From contig CAZKUN010000208.1 of assembly GCA_964555935.1 (NCBI GenBank), forward strand, positions 1 to 16,107: a DNA stretch of 16,107 nt, read 5' to 3'. Of this stretch, positions 7,777-15,732 are shown piece by piece. A model generated the notes under the pieces. That model searched no databases and was not told the DNA's origin. It worked only from the letters and a program-made list of their open reading frames with translations. The translations under genes and the position numbers were made by a program. Numbering within the stretch: position 1 is the stretch's first letter; each line of letters starts with the position of its first letter. The DNA comes from CAZKUN01 sp964555935. GTDB lineage: Bacteria > Armatimonadota > Zipacnadia > Zipacnadales > VGFC01.

Positions 7777-10700
7777 TCAGCGCGGCTCGCAGGCAACCGA
7801 CCCACGCTTGGACGCCTGACCATCGTAGGCGGACGTCACCTCGTCAGCCGATAGAGCGCGCTTGTAGACGCGAAGCTCATCAAACAGCCCCGAGAAGGGC
7901 TTGTGTGCCGACGGGATCATGATGCCGGTGCCCTCCACGCTGAGCGATCCGTCGAGGTTCTCGGGAATCTCCGTCGTGCTGTCCAGCGCGCCGTCGATGT
8001 ACGCCCGCACCTCGCGGTTTGACCGGTCCACCACATACACCACGTGGTTCCACCGATCCATCGACAGCGGCGTCTTCGACGTGGGCCGGACGGTCTTGGT
8101 GGCCTCGTGCGTTTCGCCGAGCACCATCTCCAACCGGCCGTCGGCGAGAAGATTGAAGACCCACCACTTGGCGGGGAAATCCTCCTTGCCGATGATGCGC
8201 GTGTCGAGCTTGTCGGGCTTCACCCAATACGATATGGAGAAGTCCTCGGCGCCGAAGTGCCACCCCGGCCCATCGGCGATCGTCAGCGCGCCCGGCGAGC
8301 CGGTAAGCCGCAGGCACGTGCCAAAGTCGCCCTCCACCCACCCGCCATACACGTCGCCGTGATTCCCGACGCCCGAGCTGTCCAGCGCCAGCTCTTCCTC
8401 TTCCCCATCGAGTTTCCAGTGGCCGGTGAATCCCGGCTCCTTCGGATCCCCCGCGACCTGCTCAGCGCCGACGACCGCCTCGCGCATGAACTGGGGCGCG
8501 CCGGCCGGCGCATCAGCCGGATCGCCCGCACACAGCAGTCGCCCATCCTCGGTCGATATATACAGGCGCCCGTTCGCGACAGCCATGCCATCATGCACGG
8601 GGAGCCCGTCGAGGCGGTAGCTCGCGAGCGCCGAACCGTCCCCCGTCGACGAAGCCTGCAGAACGCCGCCCTTCTTCCCCTCGAATGCCGTCATCAGCCG
8701 CATGGCGCTCTCGGGCGGGCCGGCCATGAGGACCGTGTCGCCCGCGACGGCCAGCGCGCGAGCCAGCAGCGGGACCTCCTGCCCCCACTGAAGCTCAACC
8801 CGATACTCGCCGTTGCCCGAGTGCGGATAGCGACGCTGAGCCTGGGCGTAATCCACCGGGTCCTGGGGCACCAGGTCCTGGCGCGTGGCCGCGAACAGTT
8901 GGTACTTGCGCCCGGTCGTGCCCTTGTAGTACTCCGGCCTGTACGAGAAGCCATAGACCACGCCATCGTCGAGCGCGAGCAGTCGGCCGGCCGGCGTTTC
9001 GCGGCCCGCGAAGTACCAGCCGATGTAGCCCGAGTAGAAGTGCGTCCCGTAGATGAAGTACGTCCGGTGCCACCAGTCGTCGTTGAGGAAGCCCGCCGGG
9101 CAGTACAGATGCCGACGCGTCTCGGCCGGCTCTAGCGTCTCCGCGTCGAACGCGGCTTTCCGCATATAGATCAGCTCGCCATCGCTGGACAGGATGTCCG
9201 GGAGCGCGCCCTCAAGCTCAAATTGCGCCATGTCGTCAGGCTGTCGGCCCGTTCCCTCGTCGCGCGAGTACACGCGACGCTCGGCGAGCTTACCGCCCGT
9301 CTCCAGGTCAATGCGGCAGAGGCGGATGCCCCCATCGAGATACGACGACCGCCCCGCCGCGCAGTAAACCGCGCCGTCCTGGACGAGCACGCTGCCATGC
9401 ACGGGCCAGGCGGATTCGAGCTGATCGCGCACGACGCCACGCCGGTCCTCGGGAGCCACGCGCAGCCGCCAGATCAGCTCGCCATCAGACGCCCGCAGGC
9501 AATAGACATGGCCATCGGCCGACCCGAACACAACGCGGCCCCCGCTGACCGTGGGCGGCGAATCGACGCGTCCGCCCGCGGTAAATGCCCAGACCGAGTT
9601 TCCACTGGCAGCATCCAACGCGTTGATCGCATGCGCATCCACCGAGGCGACATACACGCGTTCATCTGCGATGACCGGACTCGACAGCCGCCCGCCAAGG
9701 TCAGCCTGCCAGTGCGGGGCGAGATCCGCCGAGACGACGGATGATGTTGAGCCATCGCGCGCTGCATCGTGCCGGTACGTGGGCCAGTCGCTCTCGCCAG
9801 GATCGCCTGCCAACGCCGATCCGAACGCCGGGCCTGTGGTCAGATCCCGCGAGGAATGGATCGACGCAACGTCGCGCTTGGGCGCGTAGGCGTAAAAGCC
9901 CGCCAGCTTGGCCTCGATGTGACACGCGCAGGAGTGCGGCGGCACGTAGAGCAGACCGTTGGCCGGCACGGAGCCGAACTGGCACGTGCCGCGCGTCCAG
10001 GAATGCCGATAGCTGTCGCCGGTCCGCACGTCGATAAACTCGACACCCGTCCGTCCGGTCACGAGGTAGCGCTCGGTCGCGCGGTTCCGATGGCAGCGGT
10101 GGTGGGGCATCGTCGTGTCGAAGGCGACGTCGGTATTGATCGTCCGTTTGACCTCGCCGGTATGCGGGTCGCGCCCCTCGGTGAAATCGCCATGCGTCCG
10201 AGACCGGCTGCGGCCCGACCAGACCAGTCCATCGGCGACGAACACGTCGATCTGCGAGTGATAGGTCTCCGCGACGCGCGTCTTCCACAGCTCATCACCC
10301 GTCTCCGCGTCATAGGCGATCAGGTCGCCGGTCCAGCCTTCCTGGGCCAGCCAGCGGGCGATCGGCGCGTTCGTCTGCTCGTCGAAATCCCCCAGTGGCT
10401 CCACATCGCGGTCGGCGCAAAGCACCACGTCATCGTGCGCAACCAGCGTCGGCGATGACCACCCCGGTCGCGGCAAGGCGACCTCACGCTGGACGCTCCA
10501 CCGCGGCGAGCCAGTCTTCGCATCCAGGCCAACCACGCCCCCATCGACATCGAGATAGAACACGCCGTCGCCCGATACTGCCAACGTGTTTGGCATCGGC
10601 CTGGCATTCGTCTCCTGCCAGAGCACGTCGCCGGTCTCGGCGTCGATCGCCAGTATCGGCTTGGTTGGGACTTCGCCCGTCCGCCGCGCGCTCTCCTCAA

Positions 10701-11730
10701 CAGATGGCGCGACGACGACGTAGAGCGTGCCCTCGTCGACGAGGATCTCCTCGGCGCCGTTCGTGTCCGCGTGCTCTTGCGCCACCTCACCCGTCGCCGC
10801 GTCAAGCGCCGTCACCGCGGCATCATTCCCGAGCGTGACGTAAACGCGATCGCCCACGGCGACCATCCGCCTCGACAGCGCGGCCGGTCCGGAGCGGAAG
10901 GGACGCAGGTGCGATTCCCACGTGGAGATCGGCCGCTTCCAGAGCACGATGCCGCTGAACGCATCCCGCGCGACGACTTGCCAATCGGGCCGCAACAGGA
11001 CGGAGGCCGTCGGGGCTTCGTCGACGATGTAGAACAGCTTGCCTCCCGCCGACACGACCACGCTGATGCTCGCCAGGCGCTCGTGATGGCGAGCGTGCTT
11101 CGGCTCGGCGAGCCATTGGAGATGGTGCGGCGGGCCAACGACTTCGTCTTGAGCGACAGCGTTGTTGGATGCATCGTGGAGGCTGTGCGTCCAGTCGTCG
11201 ATATCGGACGGAACGGGCTTGACGGTCGTGAGCCACTCGTTTCCGGAGCGAGCATACAGCACGCCTCCGGGCGTCAGAACCCGCATGGCCTCGCCATCGG
11301 GCACCGCGCCTTCGGCGACCAGGAGCCTGACCAGATTGTCCGTGTACGGCAGCGACGCCCCGTCCCACGCCTCAGCAGACGCCTTGCCGTAGATACCGGC
11401 GGCCTGGATGCGGGCGCGCGTCTTCGCCACGTTCGCGGCGTCGGCGTCCAGTCCATGCACGAGCACCCCGTCGCGGGATGCGAGCGCGGTCGTCAGCTTG
11501 CCGTCCCCGCAGCCGACATGCACGATCAGCCCGCCGGTGACGCCCGTGGCGCGGAGGATGGCCTGAGCTTTCTGCGCCGGCCCGGCGTAGGCTCCCGCCG
11601 AGATCGCCAATAACACCGCGATCACGCAGAGCGGCCTGGAGGCCCTCGTAGGTCGGATCTCCAGATCCGACAGGCCCGGTTGCTGGGGTCTTGTAGCCAT
11701 CTCCTGTGCCCGCCGACGCTTGCCGGACAT
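7777..11730 (-). CDS. Exported methyltransferase-like / PQQ-type double beta-propeller protein with C-terminal LamG domain (1317 aa)
   Basis: A long basic N-region (about 30 residues) precedes the hydrophobic signal core PLCVIAVLLAISAGAYA. Residues about 52-160 look like a class I methyltransferase fold: VHVGCGDGKLTTAL, VHGLDAD, LPYTDNLVRLLV and MRVLTPGGVLYA. Two PQQ-type propellers follow (about 200-615 and 640-1070), with blades such as DAETGDVLWQ and DAETGDELWK. The family block PHHRCHRNRAT, RGTC and PPHSCACH lies near 542-604, and LESAWPVHGSVLV (771-783) is identical to the paralogue. Residues about 1103-1302 are a LamG/concanavalin-like domain (GHWKLDG, DSSGVGNHGDVYGG, FSISYWVKP, WNHVVYVVD, FDELRVYKRALSADEV) that the paralogue lacks. 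The start at 11730 has GGGAG 6 nt upstream, whereas the in-frame ATG at 11700 has no usable spacing. It begins 16 bp after the isomerase gene, so translational coupling is likely. Substrate unknown. Confidence 0.88.
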   Translation of the reverse strand: MSGKRRRAQEMATRPQQPGLSDLEIRPTRASRPLCVIAVLLAISAGAYAGPAQKAQAILRATGVTGGLIVHVGCGDGKLTTALASRDGVLVHGLDADAANVAKTRARIQAAGIYGKASAEAWDGASLPYTDNLVRLLVAEGAVPDGEAMRVLTPGGVLYARSGNEWLTTVKPVPSDIDDWTHSLHDASNNAVAQDEVVGPPHHLQWLAEPKHARHHERLASISVVVSAGGKLFYIVDEAPTASVLLRPDWQVVARDAFSGIVLWKRPISTWESHLRPFRSGPAALSRRMVAVGDRVYVTLGNDAAVTALDAATGEVAQEHADTNGAEEILVDEGTLYVVVAPSVEESARRTGEVPTKPILAIDAETGDVLWQETNARPMPNTLAVSGDGVFYLDVDGGVVGLDAKTGSPRWSVQREVALPRPGWSSPTLVAHDDVVLCADRDVEPLGDFDEQTNAPIARWLAQEGWTGDLIAYDAETGDELWKTRVAETYHSQIDVFVADGLVWSGRSRSRTHGDFTEGRDPHTGEVKRTINTDVAFDTTMPHHRCHRNRATERYLVTGRTGVEFIDVRTGDSYRHSWTRGTCQFGSVPANGLLYVPPHSCACHIEAKLAGFYAYAPKRDVASIHSSRDLTTGPAFGSALAGDPGESDWPTYRHDAARDGSTSSVVSADLAPHWQADLGGRLSSPVIADERVYVASVDAHAINALDAASGNSVWAFTAGGRVDSPPTVSGGRVVFGSADGHVYCLRASDGELIWRLRVAPEDRRGVVRDQLESAWPVHGSVLVQDGAVYCAAGRSSYLDGGIRLCRIDLETGGKLAERRVYSRDEGTGRQPDDMAQFELEGALPDILSSDGELIYMRKAAFDAETLEPAETRRHLYCPAGFLNDDWWHRTYFIYGTHFYSGYIGWYFAGRETPAGRLLALDDGVVYGFSYRPEYYKGTTGRKYQLFAATRQDLVPQDPVDYAQAQRRYPHSGNGEYRVELQWGQEVPLLARALAVAGDTVLMAGPPESAMRLMTAFEGKKGGVLQASSTGDGSALASYRLDGLPVHDGMAVANGRLYISTEDGRLLCAGDPADAPAGAPQFMREAVVGAEQVAGDPKEPGFTGHWKLDGEEEELALDSSGVGNHGDVYGGWVEGDFGTCLRLTGSPGALTIADGPGWHFGAEDFSISYWVKPDKLDTRIIGKEDFPAKWWVFNLLADGRLEMVLGETHEATKTVRPTSKTPLSMDRWNHVVYVVDRSNREVRAYIDGALDSTTEIPENLDGSLSVEGTGIMIPSAHKPFSGLFDELRVYKRALSADEVTSAYDGQASKRGSVACEPR
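11649..11672. repeat. REP-like palindrome inside the 5' end of a coding region
   Basis: GTCGGATCT (11652-11660) and AGATCCGAC (11663-11671) are perfect 9-bp arms around CC, with TAG before and A after. The palindrome encodes part of the polar N-region ahead of the signal peptide core, where protein sequence is little constrained. The shape (short GTCGG...CCGAC hairpin) resembles interspersed REP-type elements. No second copy was seen in this window. Confidence 0.55.
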
Positions 11731-11746
11731 ATCTATCTCCCGTGGG

Positions 11747-12577
11747 TTACGTGAGCATCGCGTTCAGGAACATGAGGCTGCGGTCCGCTTCCTCGACCGT
11801 GCCGCACTCGACGGACAGCACGCCAGAGAAATCGTGCCTGTCGAGGATGTCGAGGACGCGCTCCCAATCCACCACGCCCTCGCCGCACGCGCAGCCGACG
11901 GCCGTGCCGGTCACCTGGCCGCGCTCCTCGGCGCTTTGATCCATGGCGATGTCCTTAGCATGCACGTGGACAACCCGGTCGGCGACCGCCTCGAGCATGT
12001 CGTACGGATCCTCGAGCCCCGCCAGATAGCTGTTGCCCGTATCCCAGTTCACCTTGAGGCGCGGGCTGTCGGAGAGGTCAAGCAACCTGAGTAGCGTCTC
12101 GAGGCGCGCCGTGTAGATCTGGTGCGGCTCGATCGCGACATCGATCTCGTGGCGCTCGGCCACCGCGAGGATCTGGTGCAGCGAGTAGCGCATGACCTCG
12201 AAGGCGTGGTCGTCGTCCATCCACTCCGGTTTCGGGCCCTCATCCGTGTTGACCACCGGGGCGCCGACATCGGCGGCGTAGCGAATGGCGCGCGTGATGT
12301 ACGGCACGGAGACATCCGGTCGCATCAGCGCTGAGTGGCCGCTCAGGCCGGAGCACTTCAGCCCCAGTTCATCCAGCCAGCCCTTCACCTCAAGCGGATC
12401 GTCCTCCACCGTCAACATGTGGTAGTACCCGGCGATGGCGAGGAGATCGTGTCCCGTCGAGACGCACGGTTCAACATACTTGTAGCCGAGCTCCGCGGCC
12501 TCCTCGATGCCAGCGCGGAAATTCATGTCGGCGCTACGTACGAACTCAAGGTTGATCCCGATCTGAATTGAACCCAT
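11747..12577 (-). CDS. Sugar phosphate isomerase/epimerase-like TIM-barrel protein
   Basis: This is a 276-residue protein of the xylose isomerase-like TIM-barrel (AP endonuclease 2) superfamily. The likely metal-binding residues come in the expected order at barrel strand ends: E150 in VAIEPH, D179 in VNWDTGN, H206 in HVHAKD and E257 in SVECGT. GINLEF at the N-terminus is the usual first strand. Members isomerise, epimerise, dehydrate or cleave sugars and inositols, so the substrate is not readable from sequence. There is no signal peptide, so it should be cytoplasmic, unlike its neighbours. The start at 12577 has GGAGGAG 7 nt upstream (12585-12591) and fits the family's N-terminus. The longer frame from 12619 would overlap the preceding gene. 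The gap to the DUF6807 gene upstream is 29 bp, in keeping with co-transcription. Confidence 0.88.
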   Translation of the reverse strand: MGSIQIGINLEFVRSADMNFRAGIEEAAELGYKYVEPCVSTGHDLLAIAGYYHMLTVEDDPLEVKGWLDELGLKCSGLSGHSALMRPDVSVPYITRAIRYAADVGAPVVNTDEGPKPEWMDDDHAFEVMRYSLHQILAVAERHEIDVAIEPHQIYTARLETLLRLLDLSDSPRLKVNWDTGNSYLAGLEDPYDMLEAVADRVVHVHAKDIAMDQSAEERGQVTGTAVGCACGEGVVDWERVLDILDRHDFSGVLSVECGTVEEADRSLMFLNAMLT

Positions 12578-12606
12578 GGGTATGCTCCTCCGGGTCGGCG
12601 CTAAGC

Positions 12607-14382
12607 TTACCTGGCCCAACGACGGTACTGTTTGCTGATGAACTTCGGCTCCGCATCACCCTCAAACACCAGCACCCCGTACGTCAGCGACAGCGTCTCG
12701 CCAGCCTCAAGCGAGTAATCCTCGAGCGCGACGAGGGACGTGCCGAGAAATCCGGTCGGCAGCGTGAAGTAGGTGTTCGGATGGCGCGGATTGCTCGGAT
12801 GGTCGAGAATCGCCACGCCGCGAGCTGGAGTGACCGTGGTCGAATACGCGCACCACGTCGCCGGTTCGCCCTCAACGCCCGCGCGCCCGGTGGAGCCGTT
12901 CGAGTTCAGCATCAGCCCGTTATGCATGTCAGGCGGCATCTGGATGTCGAGCCCGAAGTACGAGACCGCCTCGTTGCCCTCCTTCAGCAGCGTGAGATCC
13001 TCCAACGCCGTCTGGTCCGTGGCAATCGTGATCAGCGTCGCGCGATCCCCAACCGTTTCCACGCGGACATTGCGCTCCTCGCGGATGAACGGTTCCTCAC
13101 CCGCCGCGCGCCGCCAGAGGTGAGTCGAGTCGTAGACGGAGGCGTCGCCATCCTGGGTGAGGTCCAGCGTCTCGGTGACGATCCGGCCCGTCGCGCCCGG
13201 CGCGCCGTTCTCCGCCCAGAAGTCCACCCGCTCGCCGCCCGCCAGCTCGACCTTCCCCCACGTCAGCCATAGCGCGTGGTGATGTGGCTGAGCATTGCGC
13301 CCGTCCGTCACAACGAAACCGGACGGCGTGGTGACCGGATGATAGGAGGGCTTCATCTTGGCCGGAGAGGCATCCGGCGCGAATATGACGCGACCATCAC
13401 GCGACGTCGCCAGCGCGTCAGCGCTCCGAGGCGCAACCCTTTCGTTCTCCGCCGGCACGAGTTTCAGCCAGGCATCGTATTGGTCATCAACATACCCCGC
13501 GTCCATCGCCCCGTCGAAGGCCAGAACGCCGTACGTCAGCTTCAGCGTGTCGCCCTTCGCCAGCGGGTACTCCTCATACGCGGGAAGCGCCGCGGTCAAG
13601 TAGCCGAAGGCGTTCATCGCGAACCACCCTGTCGGGTATCGCGGGTTGTCGGGGTGGTCGAACATGGCAAAGCCCCGCACCGGCTCGTTCGGCCCGACGT
13701 AAGCCACCCATTCGGCGAGATCACCGTGGCAGCCCGTGACATCGCGTCCGCCGTTAGAGTTCTCGAACATCCCCAAGTCCATATCGGGCGCGGATCGGAT
13801 CCCGAAGCCGTAGTAGCTGACATCCCGCCCCGGCGTCGGGCCGATGCGTATGTTCATCTCCGGCGTCTGCTCGGTAATCCACGTAAGCAGGTAACCACGC
13901 CCATCGGTCGATGGATGGATGCGCAGTTCGCGACGCTCGCGCAAGATCAGCAGGTCATCCGTGTTGCGCGTCCAGATGTAATCGGCCTCGATGTGGGCGG
14001 TGTCCGCCTCAACCCAGACGCGCGGCTCGCCATCGGGATCGGGCAGGATCTTCCCGTGATGGTGGTCGCCCTCGGCCTCGCCCCAGAAGATGAGATGGTA
14101 GTCATCCGCCTCACCCTCGATTCCGACATTCCCCCACGCGAACATCAGCCCGCGATGATGCGGGTGATCGGGCGGGCTGCTCAGCACCAGGTTGTGCCCG
14201 GCGAGCGTGTTGACGGGGTCGAACCACGGCTTCGGGAATTGCTCGTCTGACGTGGACGCGCACAGTAGCTTGCCATCCGCGAGCACCGACCAACCGGTCT
14301 CCGCCTCCTCCACCGTCAACTCCGCATGCGCGAGCGAGGCCGAAAGCCCCAGCGCCATCATGCCTGCAATGAGTCTCGTCAC
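12607..14382 (-). CDS. Exported DUF6807 ('PmoA-like') protein with internal duplication
   Basis: The 591-residue product starts with a Sec signal peptide (LIAGMMALGLSASLAHA, cleaved before ELTVEE). It holds two related beta-rich halves. Half 1 (about 21-310) has DHPHHRGLMFAWG (72-84) and later FDHPDNPRYPTGWF and LKLTYGVLAFDG. Half 2 (about 340-591) has PHHHALWLTWGKV (366-378), LDHPSNPRHPNTYF and LSLTYGVLVFEG. These are marks of DUF6807, often named 'methane oxygenase PmoA'. The name is misleading: it is not the membrane methane monooxygenase subunit, and the function is unknown. Its repeated presence with Gfo/Idh and isomerase genes suggests carbohydrate metabolism (inference). The start is a GTG at 14380-14382 with GGGAGG 6 nt upstream. 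The longer frame up to 14499 would translate a repeat-rich spacer. Confidence 0.8.
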   Translation of the reverse strand: MTRLIAGMMALGLSASLAHAELTVEEAETGWSVLADGKLLCASTSDEQFPKPWFDPVNTLAGHNLVLSSPPDHPHHRGLMFAWGNVGIEGEADDYHLIFWGEAEGDHHHGKILPDPDGEPRVWVEADTAHIEADYIWTRNTDDLLILRERRELRIHPSTDGRGYLLTWITEQTPEMNIRIGPTPGRDVSYYGFGIRSAPDMDLGMFENSNGGRDVTGCHGDLAEWVAYVGPNEPVRGFAMFDHPDNPRYPTGWFAMNAFGYLTAALPAYEEYPLAKGDTLKLTYGVLAFDGAMDAGYVDDQYDAWLKLVPAENERVAPRSADALATSRDGRVIFAPDASPAKMKPSYHPVTTPSGFVVTDGRNAQPHHHALWLTWGKVELAGGERVDFWAENGAPGATGRIVTETLDLTQDGDASVYDSTHLWRRAAGEEPFIREERNVRVETVGDRATLITIATDQTALEDLTLLKEGNEAVSYFGLDIQMPPDMHNGLMLNSNGSTGRAGVEGEPATWCAYSTTVTPARGVAILDHPSNPRHPNTYFTLPTGFLGTSLVALEDYSLEAGETLSLTYGVLVFEGDAEPKFISKQYRRWAR

Positions 14383-14388
14383 AATCCG

Positions 14389-14394
14389 CCTCCC
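14389..14394 (-). promoter_or_regulatory. Shine-Dalgarno that decides a GTG start
   Basis: GGGAGG on the minus strand lies 6 nt before GTG at 14380-14382 and directly ahead of a signal peptide. It favours this start over the longer open frame and over the internal ATGs that follow within the signal peptide. Confidence 0.7.
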
Positions 14395-14445
14395 AGTGTC
14401 CGCGCTACGCCATCGACAGCCTGCCGTCCCTCTCCTCGCGCCCCG

Positions 14446-14493
14446 CCCGTACGACGATCCTCCCGTACGACGATCGTCCCGATCGTCGATCCT
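14446..14493. repeat. Three 16-bp tandem units forming a hairpin between two operon genes
   Basis: Units CCCGTACGACGATCCT (14446-14461), CCCGTACGACGATCGT (14462-14477) and a diverged CCCGATCGTCGATCCT (14478-14493) lie head to tail. Within the last two, CGACGATCG (14468-14476) and CGATCGTCG (14480-14488) form a perfect 9-bp stem with a 3-nt loop. On the minus strand the hairpin follows the Gfo/Idh stop by about 11 nt. No U-tract follows, so full termination is unlikely. A role in mRNA processing, in partial termination, or as an interspersed repeat is possible. Confidence 0.6.
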
Positions 14494-14499
14494 CTCCAC

Positions 14500-15732
14500 C
14501 TACCCAAGCTCAATCCGCTCACTCTCCGCGTCAAACCGCGCCGTCTTCCCCTCGAGCAGCGATAGCATCCCCATGTTGACGACCGTCTGGACGTAATACT
14601 GCGTCCTCACGTCGCTCCAGGGCCTCTCGCGCGACTCGACGCACTCCAGGAAGTTCAGCCACAGCTCCTTCGTATCGCCCGGAGCATCGGTCGCGACCTC
14701 GCGGCTAGCCGTCGTCGACCCGTTCGCCGGGTAGACCCGCAGCCCCGGATCCTCGAAGATGATCGTGCCTTCAGATCCCCGCACGCAGGTGTCAGTCGGC
14801 GTCGCGTTCACCTGGGTCCCGAGCAGCGCGACGGTCAGGCCCTCGGGGTAGTCCGCGAGGATGTTGGCGGTGTCGGGCACCTCGCGCTCATGGTTGTAGA
14901 AGAGCTTGCCGCCGGCCGCGCAGACGCGCGTTGGGAAGCGAAGGTCCAGCGCCACCGCCATCGGCGTGTAGAGGTGAGGGTAGAGATCCGTCGGCGGCCC
15001 GCCGGCATAGTCGAGGTACATCCGCCACCGGAAGAAGCGCGAGACATCGAACTTGCGTTTGGGCGAATCGCCGATGAACGCGTCCCAGTTCAGGTCCGGT
15101 CCCGGCTGGGCGTTCGGGTCCAGGATCGGCATCCCGCGCTCGCCCCAGTCGCCCTGGCGGAAGTAGCTCACCTGCGCGTGGATGGGCTTCCCGATGGCCC
15201 CCTCCTTGATGAGCTGCCTCGCCTGCCGGTAGATGCTGTTCGCGACATATTGCGTGCCGACTTGCAGGATCGCGCCGGTCTCCTCGACGAGATGCGCCAG
15301 TTCCTTCACCACATCGTGCTGCTGCCAGTGGACGAGGGGTTTTTCGCTATAGACATCCTTGCCCGCCTTGATCGCGTCGATGCTCTGCGGACCATGGTGA
15401 CGGTCTGGCGTGGCGATGGCCACGACGTCGACGTTGGGATCGGCCAGCAGCTCGCGGTGATCGCGATACGGCTTGCCGCCCGTGGCGTTGACGGCGGCCT
15501 CGATGCGCGGCGTGTAGACGTCCGCCACGGCGACCGGCTCTATGGCATGGCCCTCCGCCTTGAGTTGGTTGACAATGCCGATGTGCGCGTTCATCCGCCC
15601 GCCGCAGCCGATGAATCCGACGCCGAGCCGCTCGTTCGCGCCGCGCGCGGCCGTGCTGAATGACACTCCCGCCGCCACGCCCGCCGCCGTCGTGCCAACG
15701 CTCTTCACAAAGTCCCGTCGAGTCAGATCCAT
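14500..15732 (-). CDS. Tat-exported Gfo/Idh/MocA family oxidoreductase
   Basis: This 410-residue NAD(P)-dependent sugar dehydrogenase-like protein starts MDLTRRDFVKSVG, a twin-arginine signal with an Ala/Gly-rich core ending near ARGANE. The Rossmann fold shows GVGFIGCGG (37-45) and the acidic strand end VAVAD (67-71). VVAIATPDRHHG is the usual strand 4, and YSEKPLV (128-134) holds the catalytic-type EKP. D249-LYP-H253 occupies the place of the active-site Asp/His region. The length is normal for Tat-type family members. Such enzymes usually carry a tightly bound cofactor through the Tat pathway and oxidise or reduce sugars, but the substrate is not readable. The start at 15732 is set by AGGAGG 8 nt upstream (15741-15746) and the Tat motif; the longer open frame back to 15900 adds a non-conserved Arg/Pro-rich stretch. 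It is the first gene of the probable four-gene operon. Confidence 0.92.
   Translation of the reverse strand: MDLTRRDFVKSVGTTAAGVAAGVSFSTAARGANERLGVGFIGCGGRMNAHIGIVNQLKAEGHAIEPVAVADVYTPRIEAAVNATGGKPYRDHRELLADPNVDVVAIATPDRHHGPQSIDAIKAGKDVYSEKPLVHWQQHDVVKELAHLVEETGAILQVGTQYVANSIYRQARQLIKEGAIGKPIHAQVSYFRQGDWGERGMPILDPNAQPGPDLNWDAFIGDSPKRKFDVSRFFRWRMYLDYAGGPPTDLYPHLYTPMAVALDLRFPTRVCAAGGKLFYNHEREVPDTANILADYPEGLTVALLGTQVNATPTDTCVRGSEGTIIFEDPGLRVYPANGSTTASREVATDAPGDTKELWLNFLECVESRERPWSDVRTQYYVQTVVNMGMLSLLEGKTARFDAESERIELG

Noticed and set aside
8044..14250. Plus-strand frames of 363 aa (8044-9135), 280 aa (10771-11613) and 324 aa (13276-14250)
   Set aside because: They mirror codons of the propeller/LamG and DUF6807 genes and show no domain or signal of their own.
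12607..14382. Reading the 'PmoA' family name as methane oxidation
   Set aside because: The protein is soluble and exported, with no membrane helices beyond the signal peptide and no pmoB/C partners. DUF6807 carries that name only by annotation habit.
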